Shown here piece after piece: positions 1 through 12,137 of a DNA stretch of 64,000 bases. Positions within the stretch are counted from its first letter, which is position 1, and the number at the start of each line of letters is the position of its first letter. The notes beneath the pieces are model-generated. The model saw only the letters and a list, made by a program, of their open reading frames with translations, searched no databases and had not been told where the DNA came from. The translations under genes were made by a program, and so were the position numbers. This stretch comes from Crossaster papposus (taxonomy: Eukaryota > Echinodermata > Asteroidea > Velatida > Solasteridae): assembly GCA_037893245.1 (NCBI GenBank), contig JBAIAA010000260.1:186001-250000 (forward strand), given 5' to 3'.

Positions 1-303
1 AAAGTCGTAAATAAGTGACCGTAGTCAGTCTGTAAATATTGGCGGCACCATGTCCGTAAACATTGGTGTTCCGCACAAGGATCGATACTAGTTCCTTGTT
101 TATACTAGTGATCTTCCATTTTTTATATTCCCAAACTGCAACTTATTTATGTAAGCTGATGACTCCACGTCAATATGTGAAGCTCCTCAAATACAGCTCT
201 TACTAGTTTTCACAACTGGTGCGTAAGAAACAAGCTAGCATTAAACGCCATCAAAACTAAATGTATGCTTATTGGTACAAGGCAGAAAATATCCAATGTT
301 GAC

Positions 304-676
304 TTAAAGGTAGTATACTATTTGCGGATATCGAACAAAATGACTACCGAATTATTAAGAAATATTTTACTAATTTGAAAGTAAATAACAATTGTAGGCA
401 TCCAGCAAAATTATTGCGCTAGATATCCTGTAATGGTTCCAAAAATTAAATTGTATATAACAAAAATAACGATCGCTGGACGGTAAACAAGAACAACATA
501 AAAACCATTGCCCGACGCCGGTTGAAAACGAACGCCGTTTTTGTTTTGCTTTTCTCAGTATCAATGACTGTAAAACTTCAGACAGGTCAGTTAAACGATA
601 TTGACTATAAAATACAACCCCCCAAATCCACCAATTCAAGATAAATAAAGCAATTACCAATGGTGTATCCAACCTG
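304..676 (-). mobile_element. TTAA-MITE family A, copy 1
   Basis: Reverse-oriented copy of the most abundant family in the window. The consensus starts TTAAAGGTAGGATACACCAT, carries an internal CCGCCGG/GCCGTTTT segment and ends ..GGTGTATCCTACCTTTAA. This copy begins TTAAAGGTAGTATAC. Its far end (GTATCCAACCTGC) has lost the TTAA. Confidence 0.7.
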
Positions 677-1211
677 CATTGCTGAGTGATAGTCTTATTG
701 AAAACGTGAGGTCTTGTAATTGTGTGGGCGCAGTTATTGATGAGCATGAAGTTGGTGCCCACATGTCGAATACGTAAGGAAAGCTGTTGTATCTAAATTT
801 AAACATAATCCGTGATTATGTTCCTAAACACAGCCTACATACACTATTTTGTAAGTTTAGTTATGCCAACATTAGAGTATTATTGTACTGTGTGAGGAGG
901 AAGGTACATTTTGTGCGGGTTTTCGTCTTTCCCATAAATCAGAATTGGCCTTAAACAGTACGGGCTGTAACTACGAAAGCTGTTGAAGCCATTGGATACG
1001 TATAAATTAGTAGTCACTGTTTAAACCTGGTGTCTAACTTCAAACAAGTACTACAAAGCTTGTTTTAAGTTAGCCGCGTTTAAATGACCATTGGAGTTAA
1101 ACATGTGTTTATAACAAACAATAGCAATTCTTAAACAAGGTACGGGGGTTGTTTAGTGAGTATTCTGAGCCATTTAGAAGCCAGATATGTACACAGAAAG
1201 GTAGAAAGGTG

Positions 1212-1440
1212 GACAGGATGGATGCGCTTCAAATCTTCTTAATTGCACAAGAGGAGGCCAACTAACAAGAATATCGTCATGGTCGCCAACACCAACATGC
1301 ACCAGGAGTTTTTAGGGACAAGGTGAATCCCTAAGAAGAGTATGACGAGGAACATTTCATCAGACGTTTCAGAGTTAGCAAAGACACGTTGAACGATTTA
1401 CTTGGACTTCTCGGATTGTATTTAGGACACCCAATTCTTT
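1212..1440 (+). pseudogene. Harbinger transposase N-terminal fragment
   Basis: One frame reads ALQIFLIAQEEAN, then after stops EEYDEEHFIRRFRVSKDTLN and DLLGLLGLYLGH. The (F)RRFR(V/L)SK(D/E)T segment is the characteristic N-terminus of HARBI1/PIF transposases. At least two in-frame stops precede it, and none of the DDE catalytic core is present. Confidence 0.65.
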
Positions 1441-1447
1441 GTTGTCC

Positions 1448-1657
1448 TTATAGCAGATCGGCTTTTATGGTCAGGAAACGAGATGGCATTTCTGAAGTAT
1501 TAGCTTTCCAGACATCAGCTTTTTTCTGGTTGGCTTTCGTGTCACATCGTTTGTCACCAATACATGTAATGGAATTAAAGTTCCTCATGGTCTCAACGAG
1601 AGCCATCCTTTCGTCAGCAGTGAAACTGTCACTGCGTTGCCTTTTGGTATCAGCCAT
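1448..1657 (-). CDS. Myb/SANT-like DNA-binding protein of Harbinger, truncated
   Basis: 69 aa starting MADTKRQRSDSFTADERMAL and continuing VETMRNFNSI, with NQKKADVWKAN downstream. Family members have the pattern K-R-x-x-x-F-T-x-E-E-x-x-x-L-V followed by N-K-K-x-x-A-W. In intact Harbingers this protein helps the transposase bind DNA and enter the nucleus. Here only the first helix region survives. The ORF is open but much shorter than usual, so function is doubtful. Confidence 0.6.
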   Translation of the reverse strand: MADTKRQRSDSFTADERMALVETMRNFNSITCIGDKRCDTKANQKKADVWKANTSEMPSRFLTIKADLL

Positions 1658-2394
1658 ATGGCTCAGGCTGTAGAGTATCTAAGTAAAGACCTGCTGAAGA
1701 TTTATCTACTGAGGCCTATCGTATGTTCATACTGTTGCGCAATCCTCTATATTACAATGTAATTAACAATAGGGTCCACGGTCAATAAGTTTAGACTGTC
1801 CAAGTTACACGAGGATAACTAAACAATCATTTAAGATAATTAGTAAGAGCTGTTTAATTCAGGTGTTTAGGAAGACGCGTATAACTTGGATTTATCCACG
1901 TCTATATGCTACATTGGTATAAAGATAAACAGCTTTCGTAGTTACAGCCCTTCTTTTCTTAAAGTTAATGTACAAACATACCTAAGTATCAATGCTTTGT
2001 ATTCCTATAAATATCCTTGTACATCTGTAAATATTCTGTTTGTATTTTTGTGTAAAAAATAAATATATAAATCTGCTTGGGGAGGTTGTCAAAATAGTAT
2101 TTCGCAATGAACCCAGCCCATATCGGGATATTTTCGGCCCGTTAGTACATGCTGCATCATCCATAAACCATAAGATAAAACGTGTGCCCGTACTTTTAAA
2201 CGTCTGGCAGATTTCAGATGTCTTCCACTTCAAGCCTTCTCTTTCTCGATTTGCAAGACGCAGTGTTCAGTGGTTGTGCAGAAAAGACCTGTTGGAGCTC
2301 GCTTTGATACAAGATCCCCATCGTGTCATAAAGTGTATCAGACCCTGACAAGGTGTTTGTTAATTCACAAAGTTATCGATCGAATGCATAAAAA

Positions 2395-3216
2395 ACTCGA
2401 CTTTATTACGATAATTCGGAATCCTGGTGACCTTTGACAATTTCTTTAGTAGGTATGGCACAATTTGGAATGTTCTTAATTGACACACTTTGCTCTACCA
2501 CAGTGTATGGTACACATTAAAACGTGTTTGTTTTTATGGCACTTGACATTATAATTAAACCGTGTAATTAGCACTAATTAAAGACCTTCTTAATGGAAAT
2601 TTGCACTATATATCCTGTTCCGAAGCTTGTGATCAGTGATCGGTCTATGATAAACTGTTGATATACAAAATGCAAGTTGCACTCAACGTTATGATGAATA
2701 GTGTTTGTTGATTTCTGATTACCTTTGACCCTTTCTTAATTAGGGATGGCACCACTTGAAACTTTCTTAAGTGACGGATTTTGCTTCAGCAAGGTGTCAG
2801 CTACACATTGACACTTGTTTTATCCTTGCACTCGTAATTATGATTAAACGTGTAATTAGCACTAATTACAGACCTTCTTAATTAGACTTTGCACTATATA
2901 TCATATTCTTAAGCTTGTGGTCAGTGATCGGTCTATGATAACCTGTTGATATACACATAAATGCAAGTTGCACTCAACGTTATAATTATTGGTGTTTAAT
3001 GACGTATGGTGACCTTTGACCCTTTCTTAATTAGGGATGGCACCACTTAAAACTTTCTTAAGTGGTGGATTTTGCTCCAGCAAGGTGTCAGCTACACATT
3101 GACACTTGTTTTATCCTTGCACTCAAAATTATGATTAAACGTGTAATTAGCACTAATTAAAGACCTTCTTAAGTGTACTTAGCACCAATTATATTGTTCT
3201 TAAGTATACAAATCCT
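2395..3216. repeat. Tandem repeat, about 289-bp unit, nearly three copies
   Basis: CGGTCTATGATAA recurs at 2641 and 2929 (period 288). Each unit carries GACCTTTGACCCTTTCTTAA, CAGCTACACATTGACACTTG and TTAGCACTAATTA blocks. The first copy is the most diverged. Short fragments (GCACTCAAAATTATGATTAA) recur to 3425. No ORF is supported. Confidence 0.7.
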
Positions 3217-4266
3217 ATTCAGTACACGATAAACGTTCGACTCATGAAGAAATTATGTTTGCACTCAAGATTATGATTAAATCGAATTTTAGGGGGTCTG
3301 TCAGGGGCTCCCCCCACCCAACGCACCACTCGCCAAACTTAAGAAAACCCATTTTGCAGTTGTCCCAGTCACCCCAACATATCCCACGCTTCAAACCTTT
3401 TGCACTCAAAATTATGATTAAACCTGGCTGGGCTCCCGGACTATAGTACATACTATATTAAGGCATGCTGTTTATGCCTATGGCAAGGAGAAGAGCAACG
3501 AAGGCCATCATTTCTGAAAGGTTAGTCGGTGTCCACGAAGGTGTGTATCTGCATCAATACTTTGTTGCGTATTGCGATTGGTTTGACATACCATCATATC
3601 CCAAACTGCTTGACTCCAAAACAGTTGAAATATCTGTAGTGGCGTAAGACCCGTGAATTCACCTCTAGGCCAAGTTTTGGCAGTGAAATTAAAGAGACGA
3701 CGGATACATTGAGTTGTTTCTTGCCAACTGGCTCGAATGTTTGGAGTAGGTATAGTAGGTATAGTAGTACGCCTACCTTGTGCACGGCCATTGCATGGTC
3801 GTGGACGGGCTCGTCACTGCTGTATCTAGGTACGATTTTTTTTTTAAATACACAATCTTTAGTCAAACTGATAGAAATATCATAGAAATGTTTTCTTTGC
3901 AACCAATTTCACATAAGTTAAAGCACTGAGAAGATGCGAAAATAATTGTTTAGGTCAGGAGCATACAGTCGTGACAGTATAAAGTCAATGACAACAGCAG
4001 TACAAAATGTGGCCACCATAGCGGAAAGGAAGTCGGGGGTCATTGTACACCAAAACAATTACTAAAACACGGTTTAGTTATTTTTTGGAGCGAAAGGACC
4101 ACTGACTTCACTTTACTTTAGACTGGAGCTAAAACTATTAGCCCAAATCAAGATATCTTGGTATCATTTTCCTTCTAGAAAGATTCTCCATCCATTGGTT
4201 AGGTCGTTTTGGCTTCAGGACAAGTATATGCTTGTCCGTTGAGATATGCTTGTCTTTATTTGTTGT

Positions 4267-4592
4267 TTTGGGGGCAACCCTGTATAGCGCACGTATTACC
4301 AAGACTGGTAGTACTCAAGGCGCCATTCCTGCTCATTAAAGGCCCAACAAAAAAGAAACATTTCAAATGCCATCCTAGCTCCCTGGTGAGTATACAGCTC
4401 AATGCTGCCATTTCGACGCAAAGCAGCCAATAACAACAATTTTGCCCTCACAAGTACCCATACTCCTGGGTGTAGAGTAGCAATGAGTGACAAAGTGCCT
4501 TGTCCAAGAGCACACGCACCATATAATCCCAGGCTGGACTGGAATCCACAACCTGCAACTCGATGCATACGGCAAATTCAATGCTCCATGGA
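4267..4592 (-). mobile_element. SINE family B, copy 1
   Basis: Reads GAATTTGCCGTATGC..GCAGGTTGTGG at the tRNA-like head on the minus strand, then ACTTTGTCACTCATTGCT, GGCAGCATTGAGCTGTATAC and a GGCGCCTTGAGTACTACCAG tail. Partner copies are at 44110 and 57165. Confidence 0.75.
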
Positions 4593-4766
4593 AATTTGTA
4601 TTTGTACTAATTACTATTTTTATATTTTGCCTGTATACTACAAGTAGGTGGGACTTGTGGCCAATCTTAATAGTCCATTGTTAAGATGATGCAAATTCAA
4701 TATTATATAATTATTTTTTTCTATTATATAATTCTAGAGTTGATCGTATGTTGTTTAGATATGTTT

Positions 4767-4945
4767 TTAAAGGTAGGATACACCATTGGTAATTGCTTGA
4801 ATTATCATGAATGGGTGGATTTTGGGGGTTGTAATTTATAGTAAATAGCGTTTAACTGACCTGTCTGAATTTGTACAATCCTAGATGCTGAGAAAAGCAA
4901 GAAATACGGCGTTCGTTTTCAACCGGCGTTAGGCAGTACTGTCTG
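4767..4945 (+). mobile_element. TTAA-MITE family A, copy 2 (5' half)
   Basis: Starts with the full terminal motif, extends through the GACCTGTC and AACGGCGTTCG-like blocks, then stops. The 3' half is missing. Confidence 0.7.
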
Positions 4946-6309
4946 AATAATACATGTTAAAATGTAAATTGTATTAATACAAAATATGTCTGTTAAAATA
5001 AAGACTTTTCAGTGTGCAATGAATGTTTTACTTGATGTATTTTTGGTTTAGAAAACTGTATTTGTTATATTAAATTCATATGAGATGCATTTTATAATTC
5101 AATACAAAAACATATACTTTGTAGCAAAAAGATAACATAGGCCATTGTAGTGCTAACGATATCTGCTCATTCAAACCGAAAATTGTGTATACACATGTAC
5201 ATAATAACTGCACAAGTCCACTATATTGCACTTTGTGTTGCGCTGATGTGCATATGATTTTAAGTTAAACCGGTACCTTTTCGTTAGTAGCGACCATGCA
5301 TCCTTTTTCATTCTGGGTATACCCAGCAAGATATGGCACCGAGAGACTCCCCCCTTAGTCCCCTATAACTATACACTATCTAGACAATTGTTATCCGCAC
5401 CCCAAAAAAAAAAAACTCAAAAGAAACCACCACAAAGGAGGGGGGGGGGGGGGGGGGGGGTTGCAACGAGCACCTTATTCTAGAGACTAGTCAGGTTCTT
5501 TTAAAGCGGCTTAAATTAAACCTACAAAGGGAGACATATAAGCATGATGCATAACATGGTTAGGAGGAGAAACACAAACAGGAGTTGGGTGGAAGAACCA
5601 ACCACAGGAGGATAAGGCCAAGGAATGAAAGATGTCGGAGTGGGTATAGGATCAAAGACAGACCAATTGGGTAAAGGGGTGAAAACCTGGTTGGAGAACA
5701 AAATAGGTGAGAAACCACAAGGAAGGGACTAGGGTGAAGATTAAAGAACTCAAAACTAAAAACAGTACTACAAGAAAGGGGTGTACAAGGAAATTGGACA
5801 ACAGAAACCAGAGGAGTAAAAAAAAACTAAAAAAAAACCAACAATCCTAGCAAAAGATTAATCTGAAACAGATGACAATTTGAGAAGAACAATTAAGGTA
5901 ATCATTTCCTAGTTGGATGTTGAGCCCATGTGGTTGAATAGTCCAAAGACGATTCATCCAAATTTTGTCCCGGCTAAGAGGTCTTTCCGATGGCCAAGTG
6001 ATTATATGCCCTATGTTCGCTCCTATTTTAGTTCATAAAACAGCTATAGTTCTTTATGTGCAAGTGCCTTTAACTTCTAAGCTATTTAAGTGCCTTGTAG
6101 TTTTTTTGCTCCGGTCTATTTTCTTCTTCTTCTGATGTGTTTCTCGTTTAAAAAGATCAGATACAATAACGAAATTGAGGCCCTGCATGAGTTCATAATA
6201 ATTTTTTCAATAAAATATTTAACTTTCTCACGAATGACAACAATTTGCATTTCCCCAATACAACAGAGTATTACTTTTTAATATTGTGTTCAGAACTACT
6301 AAGCAGACG

Positions 6310-6576
6310 CCTAAAGGTAGGATACAACATTTGCAAATATACATAATATATATAATAGAAATATGAAAGTAAATTCTAGGCATCCAGGAAAATGATTGCG
6401 CTAGATATTCTTTAATTGTTCCGACAAATTAGATTTATTTTATTTCTTCTAGGCATCCATGATTGTAAAACTTCGGACAGGTAAGTTAAACGATTACTAT
6501 TATATAAAATTAACCCCCCAAATCCAGCCATTCTTAATAATTCAAGCAATTACCAATGGTGTATCCTACCTTTAAG
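6310..6576 (-). mobile_element. TTAA-MITE family A, copy 3
   Basis: Both terminal motifs are present; the middle is shortened. It lies at the same relative position in duplicate I as copy 5 in duplicate II, so it predates the duplication. Confidence 0.75.
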
Positions 6577-6752
6577 CATCCCTTTGAGTTCACTCCGTCA
6601 ACCCGAATCACCGAGTAAAAGTTCTTATGATCCAAAGTTTATACATTAGTGTTTCCAGTCAAATTACCTTCATGCCATGTTTAATTTGCTGCACAGACGT
6701 AGACTCTGAGTATACGCGTTTCCAAGTTTAATTTCAGAAACTTAATAACTAA

Positions 6753-6960
6753 TCAGAGTATTTGTGATATTAACACCTCGCATGCTGCATCAAGACTAAT
6801 GTGCATGTTTCCCACAAAATAATTGTCACTCCATTCGTAGCAAAAAATGGATCGGCATTCGACCCAGTCTTTGTCTGTCCTTCGTTGCAATAATTGTTCC
6901 CCTGGCTGCCAAACCCCGTTTGTTTCTGTTCTCGTACCCTCGTGCAAAAGTCAACATAGT
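6753..6960 (-). pseudogene. C-type lectin C-terminal relic I
   Basis: One frame shows YEGTRTET-like residues, then WQPGEQ, DKDWVECRS and YEWSDNYFVG. These align with the W-x-P-G-E ... D-C-x-E ... E-W-N-D end of the lectin domain, but a cysteine is replaced by Trp and the N-terminal half is missing. It lies directly downstream of copy A. Confidence 0.55.
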
Positions 6961-7014
6961 TCAGTAGCCTCAAATGTTATATATAGGTGTCTCACACCAT
7001 CAGTAGCGTAGACT

Positions 7015-7459
7015 TTAGACTTTACAAATGCATGGGATTTGCCGATCGCACGAAAGGTCATTCCATTCGTGGCGACGATTGGGCCAGCGATGGACACAGT
7101 CTTCGTCTATCCCGTTGTAGCCACTACTTGGTTCCCCTGGCGTCCAACCCTCGTATGGTGCATCAGAGCCATCACTCCACTGGAAATGATTATCCCAGTC
7201 GATGTCATTGTAGCCAATCCAGTAGCCAGGAGTAGCCGCAAGGCCAGAGGCGCTTTTTACATAATCTCTGATGAATTCATCCTCCTCTTGGCTGTGGATT
7301 GAAGCAAGGTGGACCATCTTCCCCCGGTAAGGGATCATCTGGCAGTGGCTCTCAGCATCCATCCAGGACATTGGTGTGTCCACCCACAGATAGCAGTGCG
7401 CCTGGAAGGCAAGCCAGGGTGGCGGGCATAATCAGTAGCATGAGACCGAATACGTTCAT
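7015..7459 (-). pseudogene. C-type lectin copy A, frameshifted by a 71-nt deletion
   Basis: The ATG at 7459 opens a signal-peptide frame MNVFGLMLLI that runs out of frame with the lectin domain. The domain itself is fully open from CPPPWLAFQAHCYLW to PCICKV-stop at 7015. It contains GYWIGYND, a GEPS (not EPN) sugar motif and EWNDLSC. Alignment to copy B shows 71 nt absent at 7426/7427, the propeptide between signal and first domain cysteine. Since 71 is not a multiple of three, signal and domain are now in different frames. Either the copy is dead, or it is translated from an internal start without a signal. The domain has no internal stop, so the lesion looks recent. It is intronless and on the same strand as lectin D. 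Confidence 0.75.
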
Positions 7460-7925
7460 CTTTCCGCTGACTTCTGATGATTTACTTTGCCAGTATTATG
7501 GGGTCGTTTATCAACACCAGACACTAACGTTTATTAAAATTTAAATGACACTAAATCAGATTTCGCGGGGATCATACATTTTGCCTCTACCATGTACACC
7601 CGTTTCCAATATTGTTAAATATTCCTATGCCTCCGCTGCAATGGCCCACCTCTATATTCTACATATCAAATTAGTCAAGCTCAATGGACCTTTACAAGAG
7701 CAGCTTCAGCGCGCTCAGTTATGACAACCCACGGAATTGACAAAGTAACGTTTCGCTCAGTGAGAGCTCCATCAGTCACCCAAACTGCAGACATCTAACT
7801 GCCACCAAGATATATTGTATTATCGACCAGTTCAAATGTTATTATTGTATGGTCTTGTCAGTGCAGTACAAGCATTGGGATATTGTAAATTAAATTGTGC
7901 AGTGAACACCCGCTGTTACGTGAAA

Positions 7926-8020
7926 TCACATTTGGCAAGCTGCATCGAATCTATTCACACTATCTTTGAAGAATTCATCTTCATCTTGGCTGTGGATGGA
8001 CGCAAGTTGGGCCACCTCCC
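7926..8020 (-). pseudogene. C-type lectin mid-domain relic
   Basis: Encodes GEVAQLASIHSQDEDEFFKD, recognisably the GKMVHLASIHSQEEDEF stretch of the other copies, followed by a few unrelated residues and a stop. It lies between copies A and B. Confidence 0.55.
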
Positions 8021-8439
8021 CGTTTAATAATTCCAGATAATTTAAGCTCGATCGAACCTTTGCAGTTAGAGCATGTTCTCTCAAATGACTGGCTGTACCC
8101 AATAAAGTTCGCCCCATACAAGCGACAACGTAATTAACACTATACCAAGTACAACTTCCGTCAGTGTCCCAACAGTCACTATGGTGGGGGCGAGCGCCGG
8201 TTATTTATACTGACCGGTTCCAATTATATCGTTGTATGAATGTGGTATTGCCGGTGCAACAATATTAAAGCTGGGAGTAAGGGAATACAGTATCGTAGAT
8301 GAAATTTGTACAGCGTGCACCTATTATTACAGGAAGTCGCATTTGCGCCAAGCTCTATTGAGCCCCTTCATAATATGCAGAGCAGTTGATAAACAGTTTT
8401 GTACCAATTATAGTGTTCATCCAATTGCCAGTGATGGCA

Positions 8440-8964
8440 ACAAAGCAAAATGTAAAGTTATTAATTGCTTAAGTTTGCAGACAAAAACAACATTTATATT
8501 CCATTTACTACCATATTGGGATCGACATTCGATGCAGTTTTCGTTGTCTCGCAATTTGTTTAGTTCACCTAGCCCCCAACCTTCGTAAGACACATAATAT
8601 CCATCACTCGATCCACTGGAAATGGTTCTCCCATTCGACGTCATTGTAGCCGATCCAGTAGCATGGAGTAGCCGCGAAGCCGGGGCGCTCTTTACATAAT
8701 CTCTTATAAATTCATCTTCCTTTGGCAGTGGATGGATGCAAGGTGGGCCACCTTCCCCTAGTAGGGCAGCATCTGACATCGGCTCTCAGCATCCATACAG
8801 GACATTGGTGTGTCCACTCACAGATAGCAGTGCCCCTGGAAGGCAAGCCAGGGTAGCGGGTAATGATGAGGTGTGCTGCAGAAAGCAGCTACTACATCGT
8901 CGACGTCGCCAGACAAAAAAAGGACGGGCGTCATTATCAGTAGCATGAGACCAAATAAGTTCAT
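8440..8964 (-). pseudogene. C-type lectin copy B, decayed
   Basis: The start at 8964 gives MNLFGLMLLIMTPVLFLSG and the complete propeptide that copy A lacks, then PLPWLAFQGHCYL followed by a TGA (8818-8820) where related copies have TGG. Further down, the reading frame shifts: the MSWMDAESHC-type block is out of frame, and EDEFIRDYVKSA is in another frame. The end (SYEGWGLGE, then SKWNINVVFVCKL) has lost the terminal-cysteine context. Its 5' flank shares long similarity with that of copy A but is split by a LINE insertion at 9139-10010. Confidence 0.75.
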
Positions 8965-9138
8965 CTTTCTCGCTGTCTTCTGATGACTTACTTTGCCAGT
9001 ATTATGGGGTCGTTCAGCAACACCAGACACAAACGTTTGTTGAAATTTAAATAAGAATTCGCGGTGATCATAAATGTTGCCTCTACCACGTACACCCGTT
9101 CCCAATATTGTGAAATGTTCGTATGCCTCAACTGCAAT

Positions 9139-10010
9139 CTTGTATCTCGGACATCAAAAACTGGATGTGCCAAAACATGCTTCTCCTAAACAATGCGAAA
9201 ACGGAATTGTTTGTCACTGCTCAACCTAGAATTAGTCAATTGTTATCTAATGTCTCTCTCACAATTGAAAATACCATAATCCAACCATCCTCTACAATCA
9301 CAAACGTAGGTGTTGTATTCAATTCTGCCATGAGCATGTCCCAACATGTTTCCTCAATTTGTAAAACGGTCAACTTTCATCTTAGAAGAAATCTGTCAGG
9401 TGTACGTAGCATCATCGATGAAACCACATGCCACCATGCTGTCCGAGCTCTAGTCACATCTAGACTTGACTATGGCAACTCTCTTCTCCAAGGCTTGTCC
9501 AGCAAAGACATAAAACGCATCCAACGACTCCAAAACAGAGCAGCCAAACTAATCTTTATGGCAAAAAAGTTAGACCATGTTTCACCTTTTCTTAAACAGC
9601 TTCACTAGCTTCCTATCAAGGAACGAATAATTTTCAAGTTGTTAACATTCACTTATAAATGTTTTAGTGACAGTGCACCCTCTTATCTCACTGAACTTAT
9701 CACCCCATACCAGCCGAATCGTACACTCCGTTCCAGTTCCGATACCAGAATCCTCACTAAACCAAAAACTCGATCTTTAATCGGTTTTTATGCAGCTGCT
9801 CCAAACCTTTGGAATAATCTTCCACATGAAATCCGCCATGCCATTTCCCTTACCGACTTTAAAACATTGCTTAAAACACATCTTTTCCAGACTTGATCTT
9901 CATAGATTGTTATTATTTACATTTTCCGTTTTGTATTCACATTTGTATTCTTCTGTTTAAAGCGTTGTGATACCAGTGTGTAAGAATGCTATATAAATGC
10001 CCTGATTATT
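9139..10010 (+). mobile_element. 5'-truncated L2/CR1-like LINE with an exact paralogous empty site
   Basis: Encodes the C-terminal end of a LINE reverse-transcriptase polyprotein: DIKNWMCQNMLLLNNAKTE, TSRLDYGNSLLQGLS, QRLQNRAAKLIF, then LWNNLPHEIR. One in-frame stop (TAG at about 9606) falls where the family has LHWLP. The catalytic FADD block is absent. The 3' end is ..ATATAAATGCCCTGATTATT. Sequences left (ACTGCAAT) and right (AATGGCCC) of the insert are contiguous as CTGCAATGGCCC at about 7605-7635 upstream of lectin A. Insertion was therefore into the 5' flank of lectin B. The target duplication is at most AAT. Confidence 0.85.
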
Positions 10011-10639
10011 AATGGCCCATCCTATATCGAACCTTTACAAAATAAGAGCAGCTTCGCCTGAAAATGGCCGTTTGGCATGAAAAGGCAGCGCAACAAACGT
10101 TTCGCTCAATGAGAGCTTGTTTCAATGGGAGCAATGAGAGGGTTGTTTCCCTTTAATATTAGTCTCTATCGTTATAATTATGTTAAGATAAGTAATCGTC
10201 TTCATATCGATTGGTCGTTATTATTTAAGGTTTTATACAAATTAGACATGGGATTTAGTCCATTAACGTTTAGGCCGTGTTACGTCCCCGTTTTTCGTGT
10301 TGCCTGGTGGTACCTGCCGGGGAACAGAATGAAAATTCCCTTACACATAAATTAAACCACTGCGAATTCAAAAATACACCTTGTCGGAGCAAGGGAATGG
10401 AACAAAGGGGTGAAATTAGGCCTCGAAAGACCCGTTTTGGGTCCTTGAATCGATGACGTCGAAACAGGCACAGTCTTGTGGCGGAACCGGCAGAGGACCT
10501 TGATGGGGACTGGTCTTAATATCCCAGGACTCCAACCAACTCCTATTATCCAACAAATATATTTATTAGCCTCACGCAAGGATGAGCGGCTACCCAGACG
10601 CAAGGGGGGACCATTAACGAACGGCGGACTTAACCTAGG

Positions 10640-11460
10640 GGCGGCTCGTTTGGTGGAAATATACCACCGTTTTGTGATTGAGTGATTAACTTTATTTAAT
10701 ATAACAGAACACTAATTATTTGGTCCTAATAAACCTCACAATACAAATAAACCTCACAGTGACAAGTATTCCGAAGACGAACAATAATTGGTCTTATTCT
10801 CTTGATCCAAGCTTCAATTATAATACTTAAATACAATGATCCTTAAATACAATGATTCTCACGTGGTCAACTGCACCTCGCGCTAGGCTAACTTATACTA
10901 GTAAACCTTAGTGGTCAACTGCACCACTTAAATAAACTTATAACTTGTGATAATCCTCACTGTGCTTATACAATATAATCCTCACAGGGCCTATACAATA
11001 CAATCCTTACGTGTGATAACCCTCACACCTGTAACAGTTAATACAATTATAATCCTTATCCTTATGTGACAATATAAATAACGACAAAATAAGTAGGGTA
11101 ATTAACAACGAGGTAGGCTGATTAACTATGCACAAATAAATCCAACGTGGTCACATGAATTGTACTTTGGGGTACTTAACAATAATAACCCTTACACAAC
11201 CTTGTGTAACCCTCAAGTGAGCTCAGCCTAGGAAATAGTAACCTTCCACAGGTTTAGGTAACCCTCGCACAAGTTTGGGTAACCCTCACGAAAACTCCGC
11301 ATAGGGAACAGTTGGCCTAATCCTTTATGAGTTTGGTAACCCTCGCACAAGTTTGGGTAACCCTCACAAGAGCTCAGAACAGGGAACAGTAATCCTTCAC
11401 GAGTTTGGTAACCATCGCACAAGTTTGGGTAACCCTCAAACTAGCTCAATGATTACAGGG
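10640..11460 (+). repeat. Degenerate short tandem repeats (AATCCTCACA / GGTAACCCTC)
   Basis: 10720-11060 is built from AATAAACCTCACA-like units. 11230-11450 has about three units of some 90 bp with GGTAACCCTCGCACAAGTTT and GGGAACAGT. 10011-10640 contains lectin 5'-flank homology (to about 10110) and then unrecognised sequence with no supported gene. Confidence 0.6.
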
Positions 11461-12137
11461 TCGCCTCGCAGTAACAACGACTGGCAAACCACACAAATCA
11501 ATGTCCCACTAGCCAACAAAACCTCGGATTACGAATCTTACTCCCACTTGCTGTAATACCAATCTCGACACAATAATGACTAGTTATACCCCAGTACAAT
11601 TCCACCTACCGGTCTCAACGGTGTGCAGCTTCTGCAGTCAGTTCAGCGCTACTGAGATTCTTAGATTGCGAACAACGAACTCAACGTATGACTCTCCGCA
11701 CAGACGCTGTCTTCCGGACTACTGACAATCAGGCCAACACAACAATTTCAGCAGGCCCCAGGTCGGGTGCAATACGCGCTGCTGATTGGTTACAGTGACC
11801 GCGCGCATTAATTATTAACAAACTAGACTTCATTACAAGTCGGCAAATACCTGTACCCTGTTTCGCCACAGTATGGACAGTCATTTTGACAAAAAGAAAA
11901 GAAAAGTGACAATGAATTTATTTAGGTTAATAATAGTAGCCCCACCCCCACTTACATTTCACAATTTAATATACATTTCGAAATCATTTTTGTGAAAAGG
12001 ATGCATCTTAGAAATAAATTTAAACTATAAAAAGTTATGTCCCCCATCCCATTATTTACAATCAATTTCTAAAAGATGCGGCTTTCCATACAAAAGTGTG
12101 TCGATATACATGTAGGTGGCGCACTATATGTAAACAA

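Larger units (their letters stand above)
962..1950. mobile_element. Harbinger (PIF) DNA transposon, deletion derivative
   Basis: Perfect 23-bp terminal inverted repeats, beginning GGGCTGTAACTACGAAAGCT, sit at 962-984 and 1928-1950, bounding 989 bp. Inside are remnants of both proteins that autonomous Harbinger elements encode: a transposase N-terminus on plus and a Myb/SANT-like protein on minus, head to head with their middles missing. No convincing 3-bp target duplication is visible at the outer ends. Confidence 0.75.
5330..7480. repeat. Segmental duplication, copy I
   Basis: Shares ordered similarity with 14870-17990. Landmarks are a poly-C/poly-G block, a purine-rich stretch (GCATAACATGGTT..GTGGAAGAACCAACCA), a Lys/Phe-type AT stretch, a TTAA MITE in the same orientation, the lectin relic and the lectin copy. 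Identity is high but with many indels. The gene-free 5461-6300 part shows no coding potential. Confidence 0.75.
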
